NCBI GenBank assembly: GCA_935421135.1 | Contig: OW285190.1 | Coordinates: 16,626,501-16,690,500, forward strand | DNA length: 64,000 nucleotides | Source of the DNA: Bugulina stolonifera | Taxonomy: Eukaryota; Bryozoa; Gymnolaemata; Cheilostomatida; Bugulidae | Direction: 5' to 3' | Shown here: positions 1 to 12,910 of the stretch, one piece after another | Numbering within the stretch: the stretch's first letter is position 1 | How the letters are laid out: each line of letters begins with the position of its first letter | Made by a program: the position numbers and the translations under genes | Notes under the pieces: model-generated | Told to the model about the DNA's origin: nothing | Database searches by the model: none | Seen by the model: the letters and a program-made list of their open reading frames with translations, nothing else

Positions 1-852
1 TTTAGGATTTGTCAATCAAGGGATGGTCTTGCTGGATACCATGGTATAGGTAATATAGTACATGCCTATTTTAGCCTTAGTCGGTTACAAGACATTTGTC
101 TCACATTGCTTTTATTTCACAACCATATTGACTGCATTAGGAGGTACAAAAATAAAGATTACTACTCTCTCTCTTAACCTCATTACTATCAAGTAGCAGC
201 CAAATTTCCCAACATTCCAAAACATATAGGATAATACGTAGAATTTGGGAAAGATGAGAAATCAACCTACTGTACCTATTCTCAGGCTAACGCATTTTGT
301 CATAGCCTACATCTAAAACTTGTGAAGTTAATCTCAATCTTCTAATGCCAAGTATTATACTTGAATGTACAAACTACTACCCAAAAAGTGGTTTCTAACA
401 TGAACTACACTTGACAGAGAATCCCTGATGACGCTATTCCTTTTATAACCAATAGAAGATGCTTGTGGAACATATTATTATAGTATTTTAGTCCTACATC
501 GTTTGTGTACTGTATATTGACTGATTTTCAACTCCAAAGATGGTTAGTTTTTCTACAAGTAGTCTGAAGCCAAGCCATGATGATTTATTATTTGGAGTTG
601 TGCTCTGTCTTTGCAATGGATTAGAGGAGAAAGGACAAATTTCGTTCAACAGTCACAATCCTGATGAATACCTACATGTAGCATAGTAAAGACTGTGGTT
701 GATGTACTTTGCACAAGCAAATGGGCAGCGCCCTTGCAACAGGTTTAAAGCGATGTACTTTCCGTGGTCGTGAGCATGTTTGACTCTTGATTGACTCTAT
801 AAATGACAAAAACCGATTATTTAATCTATTATCATGAGGAAGCACCTTGAGG
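1..852. other. 3' flank of the oxidase gene, no gene seen
   Basis: I find no coding exon here. A roughly 36-bp unit containing ATGGCACAGAATG is duplicated at about 885-955, just inside the oxidase 3' flank. The string GGTATAGGTAATATA near position 45 recurs near 3470, which suggests a dispersed repeat touches both places. Confidence 0.4.
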
Positions 853-858
853 TTTATT
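853..858 (-). terminator. Poly(A) signal of the prenylcysteine oxidase gene
   Basis: AATAAA on the minus strand lies about 160 bases past the oxidase stop codon at 1016-1018. This is a position match only; no transcript end can be seen. Confidence 0.5.
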
Positions 859-1015
859 CATATAGAAATAGGCCAGGTATAAAAGCATACAATCATAATA
901 AAATGGCACAGAATGTACAAAAGCATACAATTATAATCAAATGGCACAGAATGCATAGGATATTAAAGGAAGTGTTCTAATAATACAGCAGTGAAAAATC
1001 AGAATTGTTGTAAAT

Positions 1016-4000
1016 CTACAATTCCATTTTAAGGTGTTTCTCCTCAATTACAAACATGTTATCGATACGGTGGTTATTCTCAACTGTCTGATGGTAAACA
1101 AGATTAGCTACATTGACAGCACCAACTGCGGACATCTCCATGGCAGAAGCTGCTAGCTCAATGGCATTAACGTGGTAGAGGTGAGGAGAGAGAATGAAGG
1201 GGGTGAACTCTATGTCATCACTATACTCTGGGTATGCCATGAAGTCGACAACTTCTGTGGACTTCCTGGAGAGGAACAGATTATCAAGCTGATCTGTGGA
1301 CAGTTTGTTAGAGGCGAAGACTTTATAGATGTGATTTGATGATTTAGCTCCGGTTACAGGGAATATTTTAGATATCTGGTTGTAGAAAGGAGATGACTCC
1401 AAAGGGAATATTGTCTCGGGCATTGATTCCACATTATCATAACCGAAGTATTTGTAGTTTGGTGTACCATCCACCATGTAGACATAGAGATGATGGAACT
1501 CCCTGTGGAGTTCACTAAAATCAGTAGGAAAGCCTGAGAACTTAACAGATTGTTGGCCTGATATGAGGGGATATGCTAGCACCACAACATCATACTCCTT
1601 CGACTCCCCATCACTAGTGTGTAGAGTGAACTTAGGCTTAGTTTTATCAGTAGCAGAGTTGACTATGTTTGTGACTGTTGAGTGGATCAGTTTAGCATTG
1701 GATTCACGTAGGAGAGCTTCAGGAACCTTATCGTTGCCTCCTTTCACGGCCCATAATCCTGGCTCAGCACCAGCTACAGAAACTGAACCTAAAATTATAA
1801 CAATAATACAGTTATATGATGTATTTTTAGCAAGGAATTTATTTTTGAGCAGTCAGAGACTTGTTTCAAATCCATGAAAATACCAGTCTCTGACTGGGGT
1901 TTGAACCCGGGGCCTCTACGGCACCTAATCGTCTAGCACAGTGAACAGAACATTCTACCCTCTACACCAGCTCGGCAACCTTCAAAATGAAAGCTTCACC
2001 AGTGAGCAGTAACATGCTCTGAGCGAACTGCACACGAGGCACCCCTCCTATTATGGCCACCTTGCACCTTATAGGATGTCTGTTAAAACTAAATCAATAG
2101 ATGTTGTTGAAGCATACCTACCTACAAATCCACTGAGATTGTCAGGTGTCTGGCCATAATTGGTTCTAGAAGCAGCTAGAATAAGCTCATTAATGAGCTG
2201 TTTAGAGACACCTTGTGACATCATCAGCTGCCTGAGTGTTTGGTGTGTAGAGTTCATGAGCTCATCTGACATACTTAGCAGCAGGTTGGGTACTGTAGAA
2301 AATGATTGAGTCTCATCTTGCCATTTGTATATCCTAAATTTATCAATCGACAACAGGTCAACACAAAGTCGTGGCAACTATTACAATTATGATAATAATC
2401 TTCTATTGCTAAAATATTACATGTAGATATACCTTTGTAGTCCATTAGTAGTATACTTGCATACTGGATATATTATTGATATACCGCTATGTCAAAAACC
2501 GTTGACTTTGGAAAGACTAATTTCAGTAATTTATACAGGAAATCAGGACTGTATTCTGCAAAGACACCTCATATTATAGCATCATTTTCAATATAATTTT
2601 GTAATAATACTAATAGGTCATTCATATGCACTACCAACATAAAATAGGAACAACTCTAGCCTAGTTTTACACGAATAGGCCTATAGAAAGTGCTAAAAAG
2701 ATAATAACCTTTCGAAGTCATGGAGAAATTTATTAGTGTTTCTGCTCATTGTTAATAGACTCCAGCCATATCGCCATAGCAACTGTAGTGATCTCATGTA
2801 GGAGTTGGAAGAGGGCTGGAATACCCGCTCTTTACCATTAAACATTGCAAAAGAGCCATCACCCTGGTCGGGTCGTTTACTCAATCCTACAAAATATGAC
2901 AACATATGCACAAACGGTACAAAGCCAGTACAACTCTGAATTCTAAAGCAGCTACGATGTTATATATTATAAATTTTTATACTACCAGTAGGCAACAAAG
3001 TGACAAGGTTAGTAGGGAGTTGAAAACAGTTAAACTCTTAGCTTACGCACCTAGAGGTTTGAGGAAGCCTGTCATATGTTGATTAGCTGAGTGTATTACA
3101 CTACCTCCGGCTTCATACTCTTCGCCATTGATATTTATGTTTCTCAGTCTACCTCCAACTTTGTCTTTCTCATAAACATCCAAAGTTGTAAGGGCACTCC
3201 CAAAGAACTCTCTGAGTGTATAGGCTACAGTTGAACCACCGATGCCACCTCCCACAACAGCTAAATTAAATAAAAAACACCAATGATCATTCGATGTTAC
3301 TGACGCATGAGTTTATAGTAGAGTCTATAGAACTCATATATTTTCCTTTAAGATCTAGTGGCTACCAATTAATAACAGCAAAGGTGATTATCTAAAGTGT
3401 CTAGAGTTTAAACACTTCCGCTCATTCCAGGATCAGGGTGTTTGACAAAAGACTAGTAATCCTAATGGTATAGGTAATATATTTGCTATAGAGGTACTGG
3501 TTAGTTTTTTACTAGACATAACTTAGTGGCTAGAATGCTGAAGGTCCCAGGTTCGAATCCCGGCCGCGGTGGTGTTTGGAAGAGCATCCAGCCACAATTG
3601 CTCCTGTGCCTCAATAGTCCTTGGGGTCATGCAAAGCATGGCTTCAAGGCAACTCCACTACCCCTGTCAAAAAAGGCCATGTCATCTGGGCCTTCTCTCA
3701 CAGGGAGTTGGCCGGCACCTGGCAGTGCGAGCTGCAAGGGGCTGGTCACGCCTGGTGAGTTTTTTATAACTAATAATGGAAATATTCATCAGAACAATCT
3801 TAAGATAAATTATGCTCACTAATTATCCTACCTATGACTGTGCAGCATAATCATAATGATAATGATTAGGTCTACTATAACCGTAACAGTTTTTTTTTAC
3901 AAATCATTTATATGAACTAATTTAATAACAGAAATCCAGCTAGAAAACCGTCAAGTAAATACAAACCAATTCGTGGTATGTCAATCCCATCAAAGAAAGA

Positions 4001-4123
4001 ACTGTATTGAGAGTTGGTCGAAGTAGGGCTGCAGAAAAGGAACACACCGACCCCTGCCAAAGTCAGGCAGTATTTAGTCAACGAAATCCTGAAAATACCA
4101 AGTGTTCTCATTGTAGTTTTCAA
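1016..4123 (-). CDS. PCYOX1: Prenylcysteine oxidase-like flavoprotein
   Basis: Five coding exons on the minus strand: 4123-3967, 3260-3051, 2886-2709, 2333-2122 and 1788-1016. They join in phases 1, 1, 2, 1 into 509 codons, close to the roughly 505 of vertebrate PCYOX1. Exon 1 has a hydrophobic leader. The exon 1-2 junction builds the FAD-binding GxGxxG loop (AVVGGGIGGSTVAY, about residues 53-66), followed by VGGRL and the family-typical EYEAGGSVIH. Near the C-terminus are the conserved IELAASAMEMSA and the family-like ending LKMEL. The family oxidatively cleaves the thioether bond of prenylcysteines from degraded prenylated proteins, mainly in lysosomes or on lipoproteins, using FAD. Introns 1 and 4 each carry a tRNA-derived SINE. 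The start is the first ATG upstream of the hydrophobic leader. Identification is firm; only the leader start could shift. Confidence 0.95.
1815..1985 (-). mobile_element. tRNA-derived SINE in oxidase intron 4
   Basis: On the minus strand the sequence has a tRNA-like head with an A-box-like GCCGAGCTGGTG and a B-box GGGTTCAAACCCC, separated by a long variable region as in Leu/Ser-type tRNAs. A tail follows that shares the order GTCTCTGACT...AATTCCTTGC with the copy at 57.4 kb. The shared tail marks a SINE rather than a tRNA gene. Confidence 0.7.
3500..3770 (+). mobile_element. tRNA-derived SINE in oxidase intron 1
   Basis: The head TAGTGGCTAGAATGC resembles an A box, and CAGGTTCGAATCCCGG about 20 bases on is a near-perfect B box. 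The GC-rich tail of about 200 bases, ending near GGCTGGTCACGCCTGG, stands out from its AT-rich surroundings. The tail differs from the SINEs at 1.8 and 57.4 kb, so this is a second SINE family. Boundaries are approximate. Confidence 0.65.
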
Positions 4124-4585
4124 ACTATCTATACACTATAGTCTAGAAAATTGAATCTTTGAGCTGTTAATGCAGGGATTGTTATATGAATGAATTAAAA
4201 ATTAGTAATTAATTTGAATGAATATAATTTAATATGCACACAATAATTTCATGATTCGGAAGTGTAACCTATGTATACAATGCACGTCTAGGCCTTTGCA
4301 TCGCGGCCTTCAGATATGACCCTAATCTTCACCAAATAATGTTTTTGTGCTACGGAAACAGCGGCTACAACCTTCTGTTAATACTTTTTGTGAACCCAAA
4401 ATCGAATCGGCTCTGCTTAGGTTCTTAAGCCAATCATAGCTCTTCTATAAACCTATGAATTGGTATAGACCAAGATCTAGAGCAATAACCCGTCACTGGG
4501 TTTTTATCCAACTCCTCATTATTCACTCACAGATTGTTCGGAAACCCACTATTACAAAAGTGTTGATGACTTGGCCGAACTAACT
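4124..4585. promoter_or_regulatory. Divergent promoter between PCYOX1 and SRP72
   Basis: The two genes are head to head with 462 bases between their start codons. No TATA box is obvious at either side. A shared bidirectional promoter is an inference from spacing. Confidence 0.5.
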
Positions 4586-7500
4586 ATGGCGAAATCTGGA
4601 CAAGAGCAACCTGCAATTTCTAACCTTTATGCTGAGTTGATAAGATATGGGGACACGCAGAATTATGAAAAAGCTATAAGAACAGCTGAATCGAGTAATT
4701 ACCTTTTCTAGTAGCCTATTTTAATACTACTTGGCACTCTAACTCGACAACTAAAAAAGTTGAGTAAAGAAAACAGGAAAAATAAAATATTTCGTATTGT
4801 CATTGTGATTGTCAGTATGAAATGATTATTATTGTATTACTTGTTATTATGATTTTTATTATTATTCTATTCTACCATGTATAATACTTGTAGTAGAAAC
4901 ATTTTGATTATTGGATGTTGCAAGACTAACATTTCTGCCTCTGTCTTTTTGCTTTAATCTTAATCTTTAAAAAATTAAAATTAAAATATACTTTCAGAAA
5001 TATAAATTTAAAATTAATATACAATAATTCATAATAATTACTTATGTTATTTTAGAATTACATATTTATAGACATGATAGCAATAGATTTCAAATTTAAA
5101 AATTATTAAAACCTGCACTCAATGCCACTGATTAGAATCTAGTTTGTGATTATCGCTCTTTATTCTACTATAATTATGTACGAGGTTGTTAGTTTATTAG
5201 CTGTAGTTTGTGCCAGTAGGCCTACATGTGAGTTTCTGCTAGGTCTTCATGTTGACTTGTTCTTTTGTACCACTTGCGAATATATGCTCACGTGGTATAG
5301 GCCTCTAATTAGCATATTTTCTAGTTTCTTGTCTGTGTTATTGTCAATGAAAATGCCTTTACAATAAACTATTTCATCTTGTTTTAGTTCTAAAGACATC
5401 GCCAGGTGAAACTGATGCAGTAAGGTTTAAAGTAGTCTGTCTTATTCAGCTCAACAACTTCCAGAATGCACTTGCTGCTCTGGAAAAGTACAGTGAGCTT
5501 GCCAGGTAAGGCCTACAAAATGTACATGTATATATAACATGAAGTGTTCTTTCATTGTTGACTATTGAAAGTGTGACTCTTGCGAGGCTACTAATTATGC
5601 ATTCTACCAAACCATGTTAAATGGCCAAGCCATTAGCGCCTAATATGTGGCGGTTGGTTTAAATTTTTGGTAGGGTTGCTGATGTGGTCGGAAAGTCGCA
5701 GTGGGACACCTTCCCTTCATCATATACATTTATAGATCTGCTGTAAGGCTTGATCTAATGCTATAACATATCGACCTACATTGTTTTTATTTTTAACAGT
5801 GGACTGATATTTGAAAAGGCCTACTGTGAGTACAGACTAAATAAGAATCAGGCAGCCTTAGCAACTCTCAAAGCTGCTCAGAAACTGGACCTGCGATGTA
5901 AAGAACTGCTGGCTCAGCTGGTAAGAACTTAGACTATGCCATCTCTTCAAGGGCTCATGCTGTTAGATCATAGCTGGGAGTTGCCTCTCTTGATTTAGTA
6001 GAGGATAATTTTGGGGATGGTACTAAAAGCAAAGATAATGGGAGGAAAGATAGTTCACTTTGCCCATAAACTGTCTCTTTCCCGCCTACATACGTGATCC
6101 CGATTAGACAAAGGATTATGTTACCTTGCGCTGCAGTGTGCTCTTTTTATCGGGATGCCTCGGACCAATCAAGGATGGTTTTCACATAAACTATTCATGT
6201 ACAGTATTAGGTTCAAGTAGCTATTTGGCATTTTAACAACTGTCTGAATCTTAGCAAAAAATGGCGGGAAAGAGAATCACAGAGTTTCGGGACCGTGAAG
6301 CTGGACGTATTTTGAGAGACAGGTTATTATCATTGAGTGAACTATCTCTGCCCTCTACATCGTTGATGAGTGTCAGCTATAAAATGTGTTAAGGTTTGAT
6401 TTATTAAATTGTTGAGTCATAACTTCCGTATCTTACACTTTGTCATTTCCTGAATAGCTGTACAGGTTGGAAGACTATGAAGGAGCAATGCAACTTTATA
6501 AGGAAATCGTAAAGAACTCAAATGATGACTATGATGATGAAAGACAAACCAACGTTTCAGCTGTATCTGCTGCCCTCGGTCTAAATAATTCTACCTCTCA
6601 CATGGTAAATTCTAGCCTCTGGTCTTTGTAAATTATTTCACTAATGTGTAATGATATGTGTAATACATGCAGATATAATTAGAATGTGCTATTGGCTCTC
6701 AGGTGTCTTGCAGGTAGAGCCCGATTTGGCTGATGACAACTATGACAGGTGCTACAATGCTGCCTGCTATCTAATTGGCCGATGTGACTACAAAGGTGCA
6801 GAATCTCAGCTGAATCGCGCTCTTGGTAAGCTTTGTAATGTAGATGCAGTAACTCTAGCGTTATCTGATAAGGACTAGTCACAGTCTAATCACTTAATAA
6901 TAACAACGTGTCACGGGAATTAGAGTTATCTAGCCTTCAGACGTGGTGTGAGTCAGTCTCAGCGAATCAGATATGGCGAGAGTCGGTCTCAGCGAATCAG
7001 ATGTGGTATGAGCCAGTCTCAGCGAATCAGATGTGGCATGAGTCGGTCTCCGTGAATCAAATGTAAGGGGCAACCAATGACCAGAGCCATTGGCTCTGCC
7101 AATGACCAATAGTGATTAAGACAACAACTTCTGGTATTAAGCCAATGTTTGGTTCTATTGAGGTTATACTACCAGCTATACCTACATTAAGTGTAAGCCA
7201 ACATAACTCCTATTTGATGACACATTTTGGGTAAGTGGTGTGCAAAGGGCTACAGATATTCTCTTAAAAAGCCATGTTTTCTTTTAAAAGGTTTTCGTAT
7301 AGTTACATTTTGTTAAATTATTATCGTTTTATTAGTTGTTACAAATTGATATAGAATTGGATATATTGTATGATATAGAATATGTTACATGATTGTTCAG
7401 TCTATATTATAGTTGGCGTGTTTTATGTGATGTATTATATAAGTGATACATGTACATGTATGACTATAGAACTGTGTAAGGAGAGTTTGGAGGAAGAGGA

Positions 7501-10500
7501 CATGACTGAAGAGGAGAAAGAAGATGAGTTGGCTATTATCAGGTAACACTATTATACTCCTTGGTAGAAAATATGTTATATGGTATCAATATACTATTTT
7601 ATCACACTATGGTAGATAAGCTATTACATGGTGACACTATATTACTTATAGTAGATGAGACGCTACATGGTGTCATTGTAATTATTAATTTATTATATGT
7701 GACAAAATTGTGTTACTCTCTGGTAGGTACTATGTTACAGGGTAACACCATTAACTCCATGGTAAAATCAAATGACACCATTAGTCCATTGACAGCAGTA
7801 AGATTGTGATTTTATAATTACCAATCGAGTATGTGTGCAGTTATATACATGTATGTACATATTGTATACATTGTACATGTTCATACAGGGTACAGTTAGC
7901 ATACTGTATACAGATGCTAGGCAGGACCACTGAGGCTATGAAAATGTATAACTCAGTATTCAAGAATAAGCCTACCGATATGGCAGTGACGGCTGTAGCT
8001 GCTAATAATACTGTTACTATAAACCAGGTAAGTGTACGCTCTATATAATCTGGTGCTCAGTCTACAATGTATATATGGTCACCAAGTGGGTGCTAAGTCT
8101 ACAGTCACTCACTGGGTACCTAGGTTATGTCTACTGAGCGGGTACTCAGTCTATGATCTATAAGTAGGTGCTCAGTCTATGTACGGTTGCTAAGTCTACA
8201 GTCACTCACTGGGCACCTAGGCTATGTCTACTGAGCGGGTACTCAGTCTATGATCTATAAGTGGGTGCAAAGTCTATGTCTTGTATCTTCCTTTTCAGGA
8301 CCAGAATGTGTTTGACAGCAAGAAGAAAATGAAGCTATCCACAGCACCAGAACTTACCAAGAAGTTGACCAGCTCTCAGCTCAAGTCTATTGATGTAAAC
8401 AGCTGCCTGTTGGCCTACCACTCTAACCAGGTAGGTGTTACGCAATAGTTGTAGTACTGTACAGTTAATAGGCAGTGGGCTCATAAATTGTAGTTCTTAT
8501 TATGGCTAGCTTATTTCACTACGTTTTCCTTTTTACATGTAAACAGGCTGTTCATTTCAAACACAAAACCTGTCCAGTTTAGTTGTTGCGTGTGATCGTA
8601 TTCGGTAGTTGTGTGTTCTTGTGGTTGTCTTTTATTTTTTGCAAGAATCATGCACTAGTTGGCGTTATTGTTTGTATTTACTTTGGAGTTTTCTGCTCAT
8701 CGAAATTTTTTATGGTAAGAGTGGAAAATTCCAAATTCATGTTGCTTTTCACCAATGTATGCACAATTAGTCAAGTACATTACTCATTGACTCAGGCTGT
8801 GATTTCATTGCATTCCTGGTACAACATCTCTGTCATCTAGATCTGTTTACGTTTCTGGTTAATATTTAAGCATCTATTCACTTGGTACACTAGACAATAT
8901 ATTACCATGGTCAGTTGAAGTTGAACTATTTCTACCTTGCAATAATTCCAATATGGTCACTGATCACATGACCACATACCCTCTAGGTTGACGTCTGTAA
9001 GAACCAGTGTCAGAGTCTACAGCAAAAGTATCCAGAACTGCGGGACATGTCTGCCTTGATACAGAGTTGTCTACTGGTTAAGTCTAGACAACAGGCTAAA
9101 GCACTTGACCTACTACAGGTTGGTTAGCTATAAACATGTAGACTACCAATGTACGCCTACATCTGCATTTTTGTATTCAGTAACTTAAGTTTTTCATGGT
9201 TGTTTACCCAAATGATAACTAAATACTTACCAGTGCTTAGTTGTGTGGAGTTATCTTTCCTTCAATTTATTTTCAAAGGCTGTAGTATTCACCTCATCTG
9301 CATACTAACTGTGCCAACCAATATGAAATTTTTTATCCCGAATGGAAGGCAAAGGCAACGATAATGAAAGTAAAGATGGTTCACTTAACCCTGAATCTGT
9401 TTGTCAAAGTGTGGTCTTGCTAGTATTGTTGATATGAATATAGGATTTTGTAAATGGAGTTGTCTTCTCTTATGTTTAATGATAAATAATTCACCCGCTT
9501 TCTCTTTAAGTCATATGTAAAGGAGTCTAAGGAACTGAGTCTGGATATCCAGCTAGCCTTAGCCAGCCTTCACCTTAACCAGGGTAACCTAAGTCAAGCC
9601 TGTGATGTGTTGAGGAAACTGGGCCATATCACCTACAAACCAGCTATTGTAAGTTTCAGATGTATAAAGTTTAGTTTACCTGCCATTGTGGTTCATTACT
9701 ACCTCATACTACATGAAATAATGCCTTTAGAAATTGGGTGCATTATTGACTTTTGCGTATCTCTATACATTCATAGTATATTGTGTGATTACATGTACAT
9801 GTAGGTCTCCCTGCTGATCAGTCTCTATATGAACCAAGAAGATGACAGTTCGGTATCCGATTTTTTCTCTGATGTCATATCCTGGTATGAGAAGAATGAG
9901 GTATGCTATTCTATGTTACGTATAATTATCAATATTACTAAATTGCACTATTATCTTATAGTAATATATCATACTATACCAATTCAATATAATGCAATCT
10001 TTACAGTAATAATATATTACGTTAACATATTGTGAAATGTTATAACATACATGTACATGTGTTGTGTTGTGAACTGCATTCTCTATTCCACTGTTTACAG
10101 GTATTTGTGGTAATAGTAATAATATGGTAACGGGCACCCTTGATAAAAAGGGGATATTCAAATTTTGGGTAGAAGTATGGGAATGTCCTGCCAAATGAGG
10201 GAGGGTTAATGATATCATTGCCAACAAGACAAAATGAGCATGTGTTTTGGAGTTGTGTTCTTCATATGAAGGAAAAAAGTAGAGCAGATAATTCCCACAT
10301 GTGTGTGTGTGTTCTGTAATCCATGCACATACAGTCTATTATGAGTATATCCTTGCATCGAATAGTATACCATGTATTGAATTTATATGTTATATGTTAT
10401 TATACTATACATTTACTCTTATTCCACAATGATTTATGTTATATATATTATAATATTATTAGGCTGTCATACTGTATTCCATCTACTATCGTGTGTATGT

Positions 10501-12708
10501 TATACAGAAGGACTGTGCTGCCCTACCAGACATCCTACAGGCAGCTGCTGACTTCCAACTGAAGATAAAGAATCCCAAACTTGCTGCCTCCATGCTGGAG
10601 AAACTGAGAAAGTTGACTCCTGATAACAGGGGTGTGCTCAGCATGCTTTTCGCTGCCTATTCACAGTTCGACTCTGCCAAAGCAAAGCTGTATCCTTTAT
10701 AGATATATAGTTGCGTTGCACATGTTATCATAGTGTAGTCAGACTGCAACTTCATAGTGTGAATGGCCTGGGGTTTTATTTTGTGGTACAAGTCGGAGTA
10801 TGTTCCACTGGGAAAGATAGTGCATGTTTCCTTGGGGAAGATAAAAGTGAGTCCCATCTGTTTATACGAATATGTATGGATGTGCACTGTACATGTACAT
10901 ACCATTCAACTCGGTACAAAACTAATCCTGTAGTTATTATTTAGTTGTCTTATTAAGTTATGCTAGCACAACACCAGATAACATGTTGTTGTTCCTTAGC
11001 CCTAGTGTTACAGAGTAAGCAGTGAACTGCCCTCTGTGGAGAGTCTAGCTGCGGCAATAGATGTGGCAGCACTTGAGGAGTCGTCTGCCTTCCTGGCTAA
11101 TAAATATAAAGTAAAGAAGGAAGAGAAATCAGCTGCTGCCGCTACTACAGAAGGGTATGCTGTAAGAGTGTGTGAAGTTGTTGTGTCTACAATACTGTCT
11201 AGTGTTTAGTATACTAGATACTAGGCAGTGTTGTAGATTTAACTACAGACCCATGATCTGTGGTGTTCTGTGTAACCTTATAGAGTCCTATGAGCCTCGT
11301 GTTGGGATTCTAAAGTAGAAGTGCTTATTGCTTACCGTTTTTGATTTATCAACGATGCTGTTGATTTTTACTGGAAAGCCCGACGACTATGACCATATCA
11401 AGTACCGAGTTCCCACACTAGCTGTTGCTAGGCAACCAGAGGACTGGTGATCACTAGTAGTTACTGGGCAACCAATGAGAGACTAACAGATGTTGTGCTA
11501 TTACAGGTCAGATGAGCTCATAGTTACTAAGAAGAAGTCCAGGAAGAGGAGGAAAGGAAAGCTGCCAAAGAACTACAACCCAGAAGTTGATCCCAACCCA
11601 GAAAGATGGCTGCCCAGGAGGGAAAGGTCAACATATAAAGGTCACCGAAGGGACAAGCGTAAAGAGACTGTCGGTAAGTCAGCGTTTCTTACATCTGATT
11701 GGCTGTCTGAAATGTCTGAAATGCAGGTAAAAGACGTATTGGGGGTCTTTCTAAGGTAGTCCTGTTGGTAAATGATACACTACTGGTCCAGTCAGATCAA
11801 TGTATGTGCCCTGCAGTTAGCTGTTGTCCTACTGCCATCATTGATCTCAACTTGTGTAATATTGTGTATTGTTGCTGCTAATGGCCTTATTATTTTTATC
11901 TTAGGTAAAGGGAGTCAAGGTGCTACAGTTGCTGGTGGTCCTGAACTGTAAGTATGGTCTATATGCACATGAACTATATGATCTTGTTCAGCTATTACCT
12001 AATGTACTGATTGATATTAGCAATACATGCTGGGCTCTATTTTGCGTACACTTTACACACCATGCACCTAGGCCTACATCAAGCTATGGGAAGTGTTTTC
12101 AATATAATGTGACCGGTGCGGAGTTGCCTTCTCAAAGGACCACGAAGGTTACTTCTGCAGCTTCAGCAGAGTAGCAGAAAGTTTGAAGTTACTTGTTGAT
12201 CATGTTGTAATATAATTAATATTATTGGCTATTTGATGAATACCAATGACCTTAACAATAGAGTATAATGTTTCAATAACTACATCCTAGTAATTCTACT
12301 GTTGACTATACAACCTCTACATTCCCATGGTCTGAAGCTTTGGTCGAACTGCGGGGAAGTAATTTGCCCTATATATACAATATAACTCAGATATTCTAGT
12401 TTATTAATTTCTCTGTTACTGGTATTCAATTGCTTTGTATTCAGTAGACCTTCGCATGCGCTAGCTTATCTTGTACTAATAACTAATGCTACTATAGAAT
12501 GAGCTGTATTCTAGTGTGAATACTGGATATGCAGTAAATGGACATGTAGGTTTAATCACACTAAAGTCTGCTCTATTTCAGGGACATCACTAAGATGGAG
12601 TCATCTACTTCCGAGTCAACGTCACAACCCGTGACCTCCGCTTCTAAAGGTTATTCAGCTAGTAAACAACAGCAGAAGAAAAAGAAGACCAAAAAAGGGA
12701 AGAAATAA
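4586..12708 (+). CDS. SRP72: Signal recognition particle subunit SRP72
   Basis: Sixteen exons: 4586-4694, 5388-5505, 5800-5920, 6458-6604, 6714-6825, 7470-7542, 7889-8027, 8299-8430, 8987-9118, 9511-9648, 9805-9900, 10508-10689, 11014-11154, 11507-11673, 11905-11947 and 12582-12708. All phases close, giving 658 residues (human about 671). The N-terminal two thirds form TPR-like helical repeats; FEKAYCEYRLN, DDYDDERQTN and DQNVFDSKKK match the family. The C-terminus carries the RNA-binding signature KLPKNYNPEVDPNPERWLP (about residues 560-580) and a Lys-rich tail ending KKKKTKKGKK. SRP72 pairs with SRP68 on 7SL RNA and supports targeting of secretory proteins to the ER. At exon 13, only the acceptor at 11012-11013 keeps the frame among nearby AGs; the donor of exon 12 (CT|GTATCC) is weak. 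Introns 3, 5, 6 and 7 hold repeats. Confidence 0.97.
6045..6350. mobile_element. MITE-like inverted repeat in SRP72 intron 3
   Basis: GATAGTTCACT at the left end and AGTGAACTATC at the right end face each other about 280 bases apart. Matching subterminal blocks follow inward (CTGTCTCT, and CTTTCCCGCC against GGCGGGAAAG). No ORF lies inside. This is the layout of a small non-autonomous DNA transposon, but target duplications were not resolved. Confidence 0.4.
6940..7065. repeat. 30-bp tandem repeat in SRP72 intron 5
   Basis: Four diverged copies of a unit of about 30 bases, recognisable by CAGTCTCAGCGAATCAGAT. Confidence 0.8.
7560..7790. repeat. Degenerate repeats in SRP72 intron 6
   Basis: Loose repeats of a block such as TGGTAGATAAGCTATTACAT or TACATGGTGTCATT recur every 35-45 bases. 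The open frame through them is a by-product and shows no family features. Confidence 0.5.
8092..8280. repeat. 97-bp tandem duplication in SRP72 intron 7
   Basis: GCTAAGTCTACAGTCACTCA starts at 8092 and again at 8189. The copies are nearly identical through ACTCAGTCTATGATCTATAA. Confidence 0.85.
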
Positions 12709-12764
12709 TTGACTTTTATACTGCATAGAAAATTGACTACAAAGTTTAATGCATCTTTGTCTTT

Positions 12765-12770
12765 AATAAA
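12765..12770 (+). terminator. SRP72 poly(A) signal
   Basis: AATAAA lies 57 bases after the SRP72 stop, followed by a T-rich stretch. Confidence 0.75.
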
Positions 12771-12848
12771 TGCTTCTTTTAACGCTAAACTCTTGGTGTT
12801 TGCAATTTACTGAGTAACAATCTATGCATGGTCTTACGTTTGTAATAT

Positions 12849-12854
12849 TTTATT
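12849..12854 (-). terminator. C-type lectin poly(A) signal
   Basis: AATAAA on the minus strand, 57 bases past the lectin stop. The SRP72 and lectin 3' ends therefore lie within about 100 bases of each other in convergent orientation. Confidence 0.6.
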
Positions 12855-12910
12855 CAGTCACACATGATGGTATAAATCATGCACACTATTGCTATAGAGG
12901 AATGGTCACT

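Noticed and set aside
1880..1985. A functional tRNA gene at the B-box match
   Set aside because: Arms do not fold into a full cloverleaf, and the tail is shared with the 57.4-kb copy, so it is a SINE.
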